From NCBI RefSeq assembly GCF_022524485.1, contig NZ_JAKXMK010000049.1:1-61170 (forward strand): a DNA stretch of 61,170 nt, in the 5' to 3' direction. The stretch comes from Pseudonocardia alaniniphila (GTDB lineage: Bacteria > Actinomycetota > Actinomycetes > Mycobacteriales > Pseudonocardiaceae). Below, piece after piece: positions 16,643 to 24,937 of this stretch (positions within the stretch are counted from its first letter, which is position 1; each line of letters begins with the position of its first letter). The notes beneath the pieces are model-generated. The model ran no database searches. It had not been told where the DNA came from and was given only the letters and a program-made list of their open reading frames with translations. The translations under genes were made by a program, and so were the position numbers.

Positions 16643-17779
16643 ATGACACAGCACGATCTGGTGCCCGCCACGGCATCGGCCCGGTTCAGGTCGCCGGCGC
16701 GGCTGACCCGCCGCAGCTTCCTTGCCGCCGGCGCCTTGTCGGCAACCGCGTTCGTCGCAGCCTGCGGTGGGTCCGCGAGTGCCCCGCCGTCGGGCCGCAG
16801 TTCGGAGGTCGACATCTACAGCTGGGCCGACTACTTCGCCCAGGACAACCTCAGTGCGTTCACCGCGGCGACCGGGATCACGCCGAAGATCAGCACCTAC
16901 GACGACAACGACACCTTGGCCGCGAAGCTGGGCAGCGTGGCCGCCACCGGGTTCGACCTCGTCGTCCCGACGTCGGGCTGGATCCCCTTCTATGCCTCCC
17001 GCGGCCAGATCGAGAAGATCGATACCGGCAGGGTCGACCTGTCCACGCTGGATCCCTCGCTGCTGAGCCGCAACTACGACCCGCACAACCAGTACTCGAT
17101 CCCGAAGGACTGGGGCGTCGTCGGCGTGGTCTACGACCCGCGTGCGGTGGGCGGGAACATCAGCACGTGGCAGGACGTCCTCGACGCAGGCGAGCGCCCG
17201 GGGGTGCAGGGCAAGATCCGGCTGTCCGGCTCGGGATGGGAGAACGTCGGGATCGTCATGTGGGTGCGGGGACAGGACTGGAACACCACCGACCAGTCGG
17301 TGATCCGCGCCGCGGGCGACCGGCTCAAGGACTGGGCGACCCGGGCGAAACCGCAGCTCGGAGGCACGGAGGTCGACCCCCTCGTGAACGGCTCGATCGT
17401 GGTGAGCATGTACGACCAGTCGCAGGCACGGCGCGCGATCATGCAGAACCCCGCCCTGCGCTGGGTGGTGCCGGCGCCGACGAGCGAGCTGTGGGTGGAC
17501 TGCTACGCGATGCCGAGGGGCGCCCCGCACACCAACGCCGCCTACGCGTTCCTGAAGCACCAACTCACCGAGCAGGCGCAGATCACCGACACCCAGTCGC
17601 TCGGATATCCCGCCGCACTCGCCGGTCTGCAACAGAAACTGCCCCCCGGCACCGACCACGCCGACCTGATCTTCGGCGGTCCGGGCCTCGACCTCTCCAA
17701 ACTCACCAGCTTCGTGGTCAACCCCGACACTGTCACCGTCTACCAGGAGATCCAGACCGAGCTCCGCGCACTCTCCTGA
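16643..17779 (+). CDS. PotD-like polyamine/amino-acid ABC substrate-binding lipoprotein (orphan)
   Basis: A 378-residue exported protein. The N-terminus carries a twin-arginine-like lipoprotein signal: TRRSFLAAGALSATAFVAAC, with the Cys as lipid anchor. The mature part starts SSEVDIYSWADYFAQDNLSAFTAATGI, and FDLVVPTSGWIPFY and PKDWGVVGVVYDP follow the spermidine/putrescine-binding pattern. No permease or ATPase of this class is present, so it may serve a distant transporter or act as a sensor partner. AGGAA lies 13 bases before the ATG. It converges on the AraC gene. Confidence 0.82.
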   Translation: MTQHDLVPATASARFRSPARLTRRSFLAAGALSATAFVAACGGSASAPPSGRSSEVDIYSWADYFAQDNLSAFTAATGITPKISTYDDNDTLAAKLGSVAATGFDLVVPTSGWIPFYASRGQIEKIDTGRVDLSTLDPSLLSRNYDPHNQYSIPKDWGVVGVVYDPRAVGGNISTWQDVLDAGERPGVQGKIRLSGSGWENVGIVMWVRGQDWNTTDQSVIRAAGDRLKDWATRAKPQLGGTEVDPLVNGSIVVSMYDQSQARRAIMQNPALRWVVPAPTSELWVDCYAMPRGAPHTNAAYAFLKHQLTEQAQITDTQSLGYPAALAGLQQKLPPGTDHADLIFGGPGLDLSKLTSFVVNPDTVTVYQEIQTELRALS

Positions 17780-17833
17780 CCGAGGGCCCGGATGCGCCCG
17801 ATGGCCGGGTGCGCCATCGCCTTCTCGGGGAAC

Positions 17834-17864
17834 GGCGCCTCCTCGTCAGGGGGGAGGCATTTCT
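17834..17864 (-). promoter_or_regulatory. 31-bp two-half-site element, copy C (degenerate)
   Basis: On the minus strand AGAAATGCC (17864-17856) is followed by linker TCCCCCCTGACGA and a degenerate half-site GGAGGCGCC (17842-17834). The linker keeps the CTGACGA core of copies A and B and includes the AraC stop codon. It lies at the 3' end of the AraC gene and may be a decayed or auxiliary site. Confidence 0.4.
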
Positions 17865-18853
17865 TCCTCCAGGGTTGCGGAAGCGGATCCTGAGCGGCAA
17901 CGCTCACGGCGCCAGTTGCCGGGCGTCATCCCGTACTGCCGCCGGAACGCCCGCTCGAACGTCCTGCGGTCGACGAACCCCGCCACAGCCGCGATGTCCG
18001 ACGTCGCCAGCCGGGCGTGCCTCGGGTCGGCCAGCATCGCCTGTGCGGCGAGCAGCCGTTGCTCGCGCAGGTACGAAGCAGGCGTGGATCCGATTCGTTC
18101 GAACAGGGTGTACACGTGGCTGACCGACACGTGGTGCCGCCGCGCCAGCTCGTCCACCTGCAGGTGCGGGTCGGCCAGGTGTTCGCGGACGTGCATCAGC
18201 ATCATGTCGAGCAGCACCTCCGCCGGGCCGTCGCCGCCGGCTACCGAGGGGACGACGTCTCGCAGCGCCATGGCGAGCAGGTCGATCGCGGCGTGCCCGG
18301 CGTCCAGCCGCTGCGGCAGCGTGAGGCCGTCGGCGATCTCGAACAACCGATCGAGGTAGGCGGCCAGCGTGTGCATGGCCGGGGAAGCAGGGTCCATGCT
18401 TCGGCCACAGGCCTCGGTGATCTCGGGGGCGCGCAGCGCCAGCAGCTCGCGCGAGAAAGACAAGACGAGATGCCGCGTGTCGGTCTGCGAGACCCACGTG
18501 AAGGGAGCGCGCGCCTCGTGCAGAAACCCCATACCGGCCCCCAGCTCGGCGAGGCGGTTGTGCTGGGAAAAGCGGCCCTGGCCGGCCACCTGTACGACGA
18601 AGAGCATCCGGTCGTCTTCCGAAGCCGTCGCTGCCATCCGGTCGGTCCGATCCGCCGATCTCGGGCCCGAATGCAGCCGAGAGAGCACCAAGCCCTCGCC
18701 CAGGTCCTGCACCGCCATCCGCCCACGGACGCCGGGAGCCGTTCGGACGATCACCGGTATGAAGAACTCACCGGCGACGTCTTCGAACTCCCCACTGGCG
18801 AACTCGTGAATCTGCACGGGCCCGAGGCTATCCGCGGTACTGCATGTCGACAA
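17846..18853 (-). CDS. AraC family transcriptional regulator (AraC-binding-like N-domain)
   Basis: A protein of up to 335 residues. The first about 200 residues resemble the cupin-like AraC-binding domain of NphR/FeaR-type activators (EFASGEFEDVAGEFFIPVIV and FSQHNRLAELGAGMGFLH). The C-terminus is a double helix-turn-helix: LQVDELARRHHVSVSHVYTLFERIGSTPASYLREQRLLAA and SDIAAVAGFVDRRTFERAFRRQYGMTPGNWR. The frame begins at TTG 18853; GTG 18817 is a possible later start. It lies amid the esterase, GMC and PotD-like genes and probably controls them through the 31-bp element found three times nearby. Confidence 0.85.
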   Translation of the reverse strand: MSTCSTADSLGPVQIHEFASGEFEDVAGEFFIPVIVRTAPGVRGRMAVQDLGEGLVLSRLHSGPRSADRTDRMAATASEDDRMLFVVQVAGQGRFSQHNRLAELGAGMGFLHEARAPFTWVSQTDTRHLVLSFSRELLALRAPEITEACGRSMDPASPAMHTLAAYLDRLFEIADGLTLPQRLDAGHAAIDLLAMALRDVVPSVAGGDGPAEVLLDMMLMHVREHLADPHLQVDELARRHHVSVSHVYTLFERIGSTPASYLREQRLLAAQAMLADPRHARLATSDIAAVAGFVDRRTFERAFRRQYGMTPGNWRRERCRSGSASATLEEEMPPP

Positions 18854-19011
18854 TTACCCGCATTCCGATTTGTATGGATAGCGTCATCTGGATACATCAT
18901 TCACACGTGATCTTCTCGAGTTCTTGTGGACGACCAGGGCTGCGCGGCGTCGAGTTCATCGTTCATGTGCACCGCTTTCGGCGTCGATGTGGGAGAGTTC
19001 GTTCGACAGGG

Positions 19012-20547
19012 TCACGAGCCGTTCTCGCCCCGGATGAGCTCCGCTGCACGTTCGGCGATGGCATAAACGGTTGCGTTGAGGTTGGCCGACACCGGGGACG
19101 GCATCACGGACGCATCCGTCACCCGCAGTCCGCGCAGGCCGTGCACCCGCAGTTCATTGTCGACCACGGCGTCGGAGTCGGTCCCGATCCGGCACGTACC
19201 CGCATAGTGGAAATAGCTGCTGGCACCGTCGCGGACGTACGCGCGGAGATCCTCCTCGCGCCGCAGGTCGGCGCCGGGCTCCGACTCCTCGCGCCGCCAC
19301 GGCGTGAAGGCGGGCATCTGCCCGAGCTCACGGGCACGGTGCAGGCCGGCGACCACGGCGTCGACGTCGCGGGTGTCGGTGTAGTAGCGCGGGTCGATCA
19401 GCGGCGGGGCGCCGGGAACGGTGGAGGCCAGCCGCACCGATCCACGACTGAACGGCGTCATGAGCGCGACAATGATCTCGTAGCCCTCCCCCGGTCCGGG
19501 GCCCGGCCTCGTCTGCTGACGCAGCGGCTGCGACACGATCATGATCTGCAGATCCGGGCCGTCGAGGCCATCCCTGCTGCGGATCAGGCCCTTGATCTCT
19601 CCGATGTTGCCATTCGACGGCGGGACGGCTCGGGCCGAGTAGTAGGTGACGCCGGACGCCGGGTGGTCGTGCAGGTTGGCACCCACGCCAGGAAGATCGG
19701 CGAGCACCGTGATCCCGACGTCGTCCAGATGGGGCTTCGGACCGATCCCCGATGCCAGCAACACCTGCGGCGATCCGATGGCACCGGCGGTGAGGACCAC
19801 CTCCCCATCGCACTGCGCGACGAACGTCTGCTGCCCGATGCTGTACTCGACCCCGCTGCACCGGTCGCCGTTGAGGACGACGCGATGCACCAATGCGTCG
19901 GTGACCAGGTCGAGGTTGGGCCGGTCGAGGGCCGGGCGCAGGTAGGCGTCGGCGGCACTCTGCCGCCTGCCCTCGATGATGTTCATGTCCGTGACGCCGA
20001 AGCCCTCTTCGAGGCCGCTGTTGATGTCGCCGGCGATCCGATGGCCGGCCTGCCGCGCTGCCTCGAGCGCGGATTCGGCGATCGGGTGCGGCGGAGCGGT
20101 CGGCCCGGGCCGCAGCGGCCCGCTGTGGCCGCGCACGGCGGGGTCTCGTCCGTCGATGTGCTCGGTGCGCTTGAAGTAGGGCAGCAGGTCGGCGAACCCC
20201 CAACCCTCCGCCCCGGCTGTGACCCACGCGTCGTAGCTCGACCGATGCCCACGCAGAAACGCCATGGCATTGATCGCCGACGAGCCGCCGAGCCCACGGC
20301 CGCGCGGCAACTCCACGGCTCGTCCGCTGCTCTCGAGGACGACCGACGTGTCCTGCCAGTCCATCGACGAGCCGATGAGTGCCGGCCAGGTCTCGGCCGA
20401 GGCAACCGCCTCCAGCGGCGTACGGGAGCCGGCCTCCAACAGGAGCACGCTGGTGTCGGGGTTCTCCGAGAGGCGCGCGGCGAGCACACAGCCCGCGGTT
20501 CCCGCACCGGCGACGATGAAGTCATGACAACGGGCCACAGAACTCAC
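19012..20547 (-). CDS. GMC family FAD-dependent oxidoreductase (copy 2)
   Basis: A 511-residue GMC oxidoreductase clearly paralogous to the one at 5315. It shares LPRGRGLGGSSAINAM, the long GRRQSAADAYLRPAL block, PGVGANLHDHP, TPFSRGSVRLAS and HYAGTCRIGTD. The FAD fold is FIVAGAGTAGCVLAARL, signature 2 is GAIGSPQVLLASGIGP, and catalytic His is in YFHYAGTC. I chose GTG 20547 because it gives the same N-terminal length as copy 1; the frame is open to 20628. It lies downstream of an alpha/beta esterase on the same strand, a pairing that suggests ester hydrolysis followed by alcohol oxidation. Confidence 0.87.
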   Translation of the reverse strand: MSSVARCHDFIVAGAGTAGCVLAARLSENPDTSVLLLEAGSRTPLEAVASAETWPALIGSSMDWQDTSVVLESSGRAVELPRGRGLGGSSAINAMAFLRGHRSSYDAWVTAGAEGWGFADLLPYFKRTEHIDGRDPAVRGHSGPLRPGPTAPPHPIAESALEAARQAGHRIAGDINSGLEEGFGVTDMNIIEGRRQSAADAYLRPALDRPNLDLVTDALVHRVVLNGDRCSGVEYSIGQQTFVAQCDGEVVLTAGAIGSPQVLLASGIGPKPHLDDVGITVLADLPGVGANLHDHPASGVTYYSARAVPPSNGNIGEIKGLIRSRDGLDGPDLQIMIVSQPLRQQTRPGPGPGEGYEIIVALMTPFSRGSVRLASTVPGAPPLIDPRYYTDTRDVDAVVAGLHRARELGQMPAFTPWRREESEPGADLRREEDLRAYVRDGASSYFHYAGTCRIGTDSDAVVDNELRVHGLRGLRVTDASVMPSPVSANLNATVYAIAERAAELIRGENGS

Positions 20548-20614
20548 GGATCGGACTTTCTGTTCGAGTGCCGACGAGCGCGCGCCTGACCGAGTATCGG
20601 AGGACACGCACGCT

Positions 20615-20634
20615 GCCGCAATCAGCAATGCGGC
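20615..20634. promoter_or_regulatory. Inverted repeat upstream of GMC copy 2
   Basis: GCCGCA (20615-20620) and TGCGGC (20629-20634) form a 6-bp stem with an 8-base loop between the esterase and the GMC gene. It could be a weak terminator of the esterase message or an operator. Confidence 0.3.
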
Positions 20635-20658
20635 CCTTGTTTGTTGCGTGCTCTCCGT

Positions 20659-20674
20659 CGAGGATTCATCCTCG
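20659..20674. promoter_or_regulatory. 16-bp palindrome CGAGGATTCATCCTCG
   Basis: Arms CGAGGAT and ATCCTCG flank a TC centre. It lies 18 bases past the esterase stop and about 110 bases upstream of the GMC start, on the transcribed path between them. The two-base centre is too small for an RNA loop, so a protein-binding site is more likely than a terminator. Confidence 0.4.
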
Positions 20675-20692
20675 CAAGCCGCGCTTCTCGGA

Positions 20693-21628
20693 CTAGGCAG
20701 TCAAATGATCGCTGATCCAGGTGTTGATCCGCGCCTGCGCGTGTTTCCCGAGCGGCGGAACGGAGTTCACGAATCCGTGGATGGCTCCGGGGTACAAGTC
20801 GATCTCGGCGTCATTTCCGGCCGCCCGCCAGCGCTCTGCCATGAACAGGGCGTCGTCGAGCAACGGGTCGAGCTCCCCGATGGTGAACAGCGCAGGCGGC
20901 AAACCGGTGAGATCGGCGTACAGCGGGGAGACCGTGGGGTTGCGCAGTACCGCGGCGGTGTCCGGGAAGATCAGCTCGCGGGTGGCGCGCAGGAACGACG
21001 TGTTGACGATCGGCGTGGCGGGAGTCGTCAGGCGCTCGGCAAGGGTCAGGGTGGGGTCGAAGACGCCGTTGACAAGGCTGACCGCGGCCAGGCGGTCGAT
21101 CGCGCCCAGCCCGTCGCGGACGTGCAGCACCGACAGCGCCGCAAGATGGGCACCTGAGGAGTTGCCGCTGATGAGCAGCTTCTCGGTGCCGAACTCGGAA
21201 ACCGCGTTGTCGATCAGCCACTCGACGGCGGCCAGCACGTCCTCGAGGCCGGCCGGATAGGGATGTTCGGGCGCGAGTCGGTAGTCGACGCTCACCGTCG
21301 CCACGCCGGCGTCCCGGGCCGTGAGTTCGTTGGCGTAGTCGTTCTCTTCGGGCTTGCCACCGAACCAGCCACCGCCGTGGACGTCGAGCAGGACGGCGCG
21401 AGCCTCCTCGTCCGGCCGGATGATGCGCACACGCACCTCGCCGGCGGTACCCGGAATCAGCTTGTCCACGGCGCGTTCGGTGCGCGGTGCGCGGTCCGCC
21501 GCTGACCGCAGCATCGCGAGCCCGTCAGGTGTTGCGGGGTCGGGCAGCGACCTGGACGCTGCCTCCGCGACGATCGCCCGCGCAGCCTGGGAGTCGACGT
21601 CCGGAATCGGAATTTTGTTATACAACAT
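20693..21628 (-). CDS. Alpha/beta hydrolase, hormone-sensitive-lipase type esterase
   Basis: A 311-residue esterase/lipase of the HSL (bacterial family IV) group. The oxyanion motif HGGGW is at residues 84-88 and the nucleophile is Ser157 in GNSSGAH, where family members usually read GDSAG. VDYRLAPEHPYPAGLEDVLAAVEWL is the diagnostic segment. Near the C-terminus are the acid (GELDPLLDDA) and catalytic His (IHGFVNS). I chose ATG 21628; the frame is open much further but enters DNA that looks non-coding. The repeated 31-bp element copy B lies 217 bases upstream. It probably releases an acid or alcohol for the GMC enzyme downstream. Confidence 0.85.
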   Translation of the reverse strand: MLYNKIPIPDVDSQAARAIVAEAASRSLPDPATPDGLAMLRSAADRAPRTERAVDKLIPGTAGEVRVRIIRPDEEARAVLLDVHGGGWFGGKPEENDYANELTARDAGVATVSVDYRLAPEHPYPAGLEDVLAAVEWLIDNAVSEFGTEKLLISGNSSGAHLAALSVLHVRDGLGAIDRLAAVSLVNGVFDPTLTLAERLTTPATPIVNTSFLRATRELIFPDTAAVLRNPTVSPLYADLTGLPPALFTIGELDPLLDDALFMAERWRAAGNDAEIDLYPGAIHGFVNSVPPLGKHAQARINTWISDHLTA

Positions 21629-21939
21629 GGATGTTCGTCTCGCGCCTCTCTGTGCCGCAGTCACGCATGTCGTAGGCATCTCCCGCTCTCGCGCGACCCG
21701 CCCGTGGACCGCGCGAATCAGACATGCGGGGCGGCGCAGGACCGCCGCACGATTGCCGCTCGTGGCAACGGCTTGCGGGCGACCTGCATCAACCTCTCTC
21801 CGAGAGCCCGAGCCCCAGTCGACCGTACCGGACCATATCGGGGCGGGCATTTCTTCCTCAGCGAGGAGGCATTTCCACCGTATCTGCCGCAGGAGATTGA
21901 ACCTGATCACACCAATTGGCGGATATGGGGCTTTTCCGA
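21629..21939. other. Intergenic region upstream of the HSL esterase
   Basis: 311 bases between the esterase start and the MFS stop, both on the minus strand. It contains copy B of the 31-bp element (21846-21876) followed by a block similar to the DNA after copy A. I see no gene in it. Confidence 0.5.
21846..21876 (-). promoter_or_regulatory. 31-bp two-half-site element, copy B (best copy)
   Basis: On the minus strand GGAAATGCC (21876-21868), linker TCCTCGCTGAGGA and AGAAATGCC (21854-21846). Half-sites are 22 bp apart. Orientation and distance to the downstream gene (217 bases to the esterase ATG) resemble copy A and the PotD-like gene. It is a likely AraC-type operator. Confidence 0.6.
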
Positions 21940-23271
21940 TCAGCCCTGCAGCAGCGGCGCCCTGCGGGCACCGAACATGACGACCCCGGAGACGAAGGTG
22001 CCGACCGCGCCGACCAGAAGCGTGGCGTGCGCCCAGGTCGAGCCACTCGCGAGCATCGCCGTGACGATGGCGCCGGCCACGATCGAGCCGGGCTGGGACA
22101 TGGCGTTGAGGAACCCGGTGCCCGTGGCGCGACACGTCGTGTCGTAGCACTCGCCCATGTAGAACAACATCGCAGAATACGCACCGGTCAGGAAGAACAA
22201 GCCCAGCGAGTACAGGATCACCACGGCGATCGTGCCGTTCGCCACCGTCAGCATGAACGCGAACAGGACCCCGGCGGTGATCCAGCCGAACGCGATGACG
22301 TTGCGGCGGCCCAGCCGGTCGCCGAGGAATCCGTGCGCAATGTCGCCGACGTAACCGACAGCGTTCGCCACGATGAGCAGCACCAGCGAATTCGTGAAGC
22401 TCACGTGCTTGCCCTCGGTGAGCACAGTGGTGCCCAGCACGGCGAACAGCTGCATACCGGCCGCATTGATGAACCACGCGAACCCGAGCACCAGCGTGTT
22501 ACGCAGCGCGTGACCCCTGAAGATCGCCGCCAGCGGAGCGGCGGGCCGCTCGTCGACGCCGTAGGAGCGGGCCAGCTCGGCGGCCTCGGTGGTGCGCCCC
22601 TGCTTGCGCAGCCTGCGCAGCTGCAACTCCAGCTCGAACTGCGGGCTCTCGCGCAGCCCCCGTCGCATCAGGGCGATGACCACCGCGGGGAACACCGCGA
22701 GCAGGAAGCAGCCGCGCCAGCCGATCACCGGCAGGAAGATCGCGACCCAGGCGGAGGCCAGGAGCACACCGAGCGGGAAGGCGCCCTGCACGAGACTGTA
22801 GATCAGGCCGCGGCGCTTCTTGATCTTCTCGTCGTCGGTGACCGCGTAGATCTCGGAGAGATAGGTGGCGTTGACCGCCTGCTCGGCCAGACCGAGACCA
22901 CCGAGGGACCGAACACCGATGAGGTAGGCGGCGCTGGGCGTCACGGACGAGAGAGCCGACGCCACCGCCGTGCCCAAGACGGTGAGGATCATGCCCTTGC
23001 GGCGCCCGATCCGGTCGGTGATCGGTCCGACCGCCAGCGCGATGATCGCCGTGCCGACCGAGACCAGCGTGGAGACGAGGGACGCCGTGGCGTCGTCCCA
23101 GCCGAAACTGGCGGAGATCTGCGGCAGCAGCGTGCCGAACATGATGAAGTCGAAGACCGCGAAAAGCCAGGCGAAGAAGGCGATGATCGTCGCCTTCCGG
23201 GTGGCGCGACTTCCTATTCGCCGAAACGACTTGGTGGCGGGCGTGACTCCGCGCCCGGGTACAGCGGACAT
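21940..23271 (-). CDS. MFS transporter (metabolite:H+ symporter type)
   Basis: A 443-residue major facilitator with about 12 helices. FFAWLFAVFDFIMFGTLLPQIS and the loop GPITDRIGRRKGMILTVLG mark the first half; a long central cytoplasmic segment (LELQLRRLRKQGRTTEAAELARSYGVDE) and GFLGDRLGRRNVIAFGW mark the second. It starts at ATG 23271 and heads the minus-strand set MFS-esterase-GMC. It resembles sugar/organic acid porters; the substrate is open. Confidence 0.85.
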   Translation of the reverse strand: MSAVPGRGVTPATKSFRRIGSRATRKATIIAFFAWLFAVFDFIMFGTLLPQISASFGWDDATASLVSTLVSVGTAIIALAVGPITDRIGRRKGMILTVLGTAVASALSSVTPSAAYLIGVRSLGGLGLAEQAVNATYLSEIYAVTDDEKIKKRRGLIYSLVQGAFPLGVLLASAWVAIFLPVIGWRGCFLLAVFPAVVIALMRRGLRESPQFELELQLRRLRKQGRTTEAAELARSYGVDERPAAPLAAIFRGHALRNTLVLGFAWFINAAGMQLFAVLGTTVLTEGKHVSFTNSLVLLIVANAVGYVGDIAHGFLGDRLGRRNVIAFGWITAGVLFAFMLTVANGTIAVVILYSLGLFFLTGAYSAMLFYMGECYDTTCRATGTGFLNAMSQPGSIVAGAIVTAMLASGSTWAHATLLVGAVGTFVSGVVMFGARRAPLLQG

Positions 23272-23774
23272 GGCGCCGCTCCCTTCAGAATTTGGTCGAA
23301 AAACGAATGGACGAGACTCTCCGGAGCGCGGAGGCGGCTCAGAAAGCCGTCAGCGAGGGTTGATGGTCACGTTGACCCAGGTGAGACCACCCGTCGGCCC
23401 GGAGGGCTTGATCGCCTGCACGCCCGGCGTCGCGTCCCACCACCGGCACAGGCCGGATATCGACCCCGAATGGCATCAAACCCCTGCGGCGCAGAACTTC
23501 TCGCGCCGCAACGTCGGACGAGCGAATCGAGCGGACAGGCACTCTGGACCTCTCCTCACACAGTGGACCGCTCCCAGAAGTTTACAGTACAGATCTGTAA
23601 CGAAACTTGCCCCGAAAGCCCACTACGACCGGTTCTCGTTCAGCGGGACACCAGGAGCCCTTCGCCGAGCGTCGTGACGTCGGTCATGTTCATAACCTTC
23701 ATTCGCACGTTGACAGGTTAGGACGCTCGTGGTCTCCTCATAACCGTCATCGACCAGTCATGGAGGTTAGAGGG
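23272..23774. other. Divergent promoter region between MFS and alpha/beta hydrolase
   Basis: 503 bases separating divergent genes. It contains the palindrome at 23588-23599 and TTGACA at 23710. Short frames cross it but none is convincing. Confidence 0.5.
23588..23599. promoter_or_regulatory. Perfect 12-bp palindrome TACAGATCTGTA
   Basis: The sequence reads TTACAGTACAGATCTGTAAC, so a perfect 12-bp palindrome is overlapped by a second inverted pair, TTACAG/CTGTAA. TetR-family operators often look like this. It lies 175 bases upstream of the hydrolase start; no TetR gene is present in the window. Confidence 0.5.
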
Positions 23775-24647
23775 ATGGGCGTGGTGGTCCACCACAGGTA
23801 CGCGACGGTCGGGGGCCGTCGGCTCTTCTACCGCGAGGCCGGATCGGCCGGCATGCCGACGGTCGTGTTTCTACACGGCTTCCCGACGAGCTCGTTCATG
23901 TTCCGCAACCTGATCCCACAGCTGGAGGGCTACCGGGTCATCGCGCCGGACCACCTCGGGTTCGGGCTCTCCGATGCGCCGTCGGTCGACGAGTTCGACT
24001 ACAGCTTCGACGCGCTGGCGGACCTGACTGCCGGGCTGCTCGAGCAGTTGGGTGTGACGCGGTACGCGATCGGCGTTCAGGACTACGGCGCCCCGATCGG
24101 CTGGCGGCTCGCGGTCCGCGACCCCGAGGCGGTGGTCGCGGTGATCAGCCAGAACGGGAACGGCTACGACGAGGGCTTCGTCGCGAGCGGCTGGCAGGGC
24201 ATCTGGGACTACCAGCGGGAGCAGACCCCGGAGAACGAGGCGGCGCTGCGGGGGGTGTTCACGCTCCGGGCAATCCGGGATCAGTACGTGACCGGCGTCG
24301 AGGACGAGAGCATCCTCAGCCCGGACACCTGGCACCTCGACCACGCCTTCCTGTCGCGCCCGGGGAACGCCGAGGTGCAGCTGAAGCTGTTCTTGAACTA
24401 CGCGACGAACCCGCCGCTGTATCCAGCGCTGCACGAGTGGCTGCGGACCAAGCAGGTGCCGGTGCTCGCGACGTGGGGCAAGTACGACCCGTTCTTCGGC
24501 CCGGACGGGGCCCGTGCGTTCGCTCGCGACACCGAGAACGCCGAGGTCCATCTGATGGAGGGAGGGCACTTCCTCCTGGAGAGCGCCGGCGACGAGGTCG
24601 CAGCGCTGATCCGCGAGTTCCTCGCCAAGCACCTGCCGACGGCCTGA
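23775..24647 (+). CDS. Alpha/beta hydrolase with Asp nucleophile (haloalkane dehalogenase / epoxide hydrolase-like)
   Basis: A 290-residue soluble hydrolase. The oxyanion motif HGFPTSS is at residues 34-40. The nucleophile elbow is GVQDYGAP with Asp103, not Ser, which places it with haloalkane dehalogenases and epoxide hydrolases. The acid is expected near WGKYDPFFGPDGA and the catalytic His is in EGGHFLLES. The cap domain runs roughly 140-210 (NGYDEGFVASGWQGIWDYQ). I chose ATG 23775, with GGAGG 8 bases upstream; ATG 23760 is in frame but lacks a site. A TetR-type palindrome precedes it. Dehalogenase and epoxide hydrolase cannot be separated without the halide-binding residues. Confidence 0.82.
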   Translation: MGVVVHHRYATVGGRRLFYREAGSAGMPTVVFLHGFPTSSFMFRNLIPQLEGYRVIAPDHLGFGLSDAPSVDEFDYSFDALADLTAGLLEQLGVTRYAIGVQDYGAPIGWRLAVRDPEAVVAVISQNGNGYDEGFVASGWQGIWDYQREQTPENEAALRGVFTLRAIRDQYVTGVEDESILSPDTWHLDHAFLSRPGNAEVQLKLFLNYATNPPLYPALHEWLRTKQVPVLATWGKYDPFFGPDGARAFARDTENAEVHLMEGGHFLLESAGDEVAALIREFLAKHLPTA

Positions 24648-24840
24648 GTCCGAGGCGACCGTGGAGAACGAGAGCGATGGCGCTGGATCGGTGGTGGCGC
24701 TGCGCCGGCCATGCCTGAGCGCCTACGCCGAAGTCGTCAGGGCGGGCGAGGTCGCAATCGGCGATCGCGCGGCGTTCTGAGCCATCCGTCCCGCATCCGC
24801 CTCCGCGGCAGAAAGCTGCCCCAAGCACCAGGCCCACGGC

Positions 24841-24858
24841 CGCCGCGACTGCGGCGGG
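24841..24858. terminator. GC-rich stem-loop after the Asp-nucleophile hydrolase
   Basis: CCGCCGC (24841-24847), loop GACT, GCGGCGG (24852-24858). It lies 193 bases after the hydrolase stop and 80 bases before the SDR start. It is a likely terminator, or part of the SDR leader. Confidence 0.45.
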
Positions 24859-24937
24859 CCGGGTCCAGGAGGAGCCAGCGCCAATGCTGAGCTCCCGAAA
24901 TCACGAAACACAACATCGGAACAGGAAAAGCACACCC

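Noticed and set aside
21837..21860. Start of a Ku-like protein (MPAPIWSGTVDWG on the minus strand)
   Set aside because: Only about ten residues resemble the Ku N-terminus and the following sequence does not continue the match; the same DNA is explained by the repeated element.
21629..22477. N-terminal extension of the esterase frame back into the MFS gene
   Set aside because: It overlaps a clear transporter gene in another phase and shows no protein-like sequence; the esterase family starts near the ATG at 21628.
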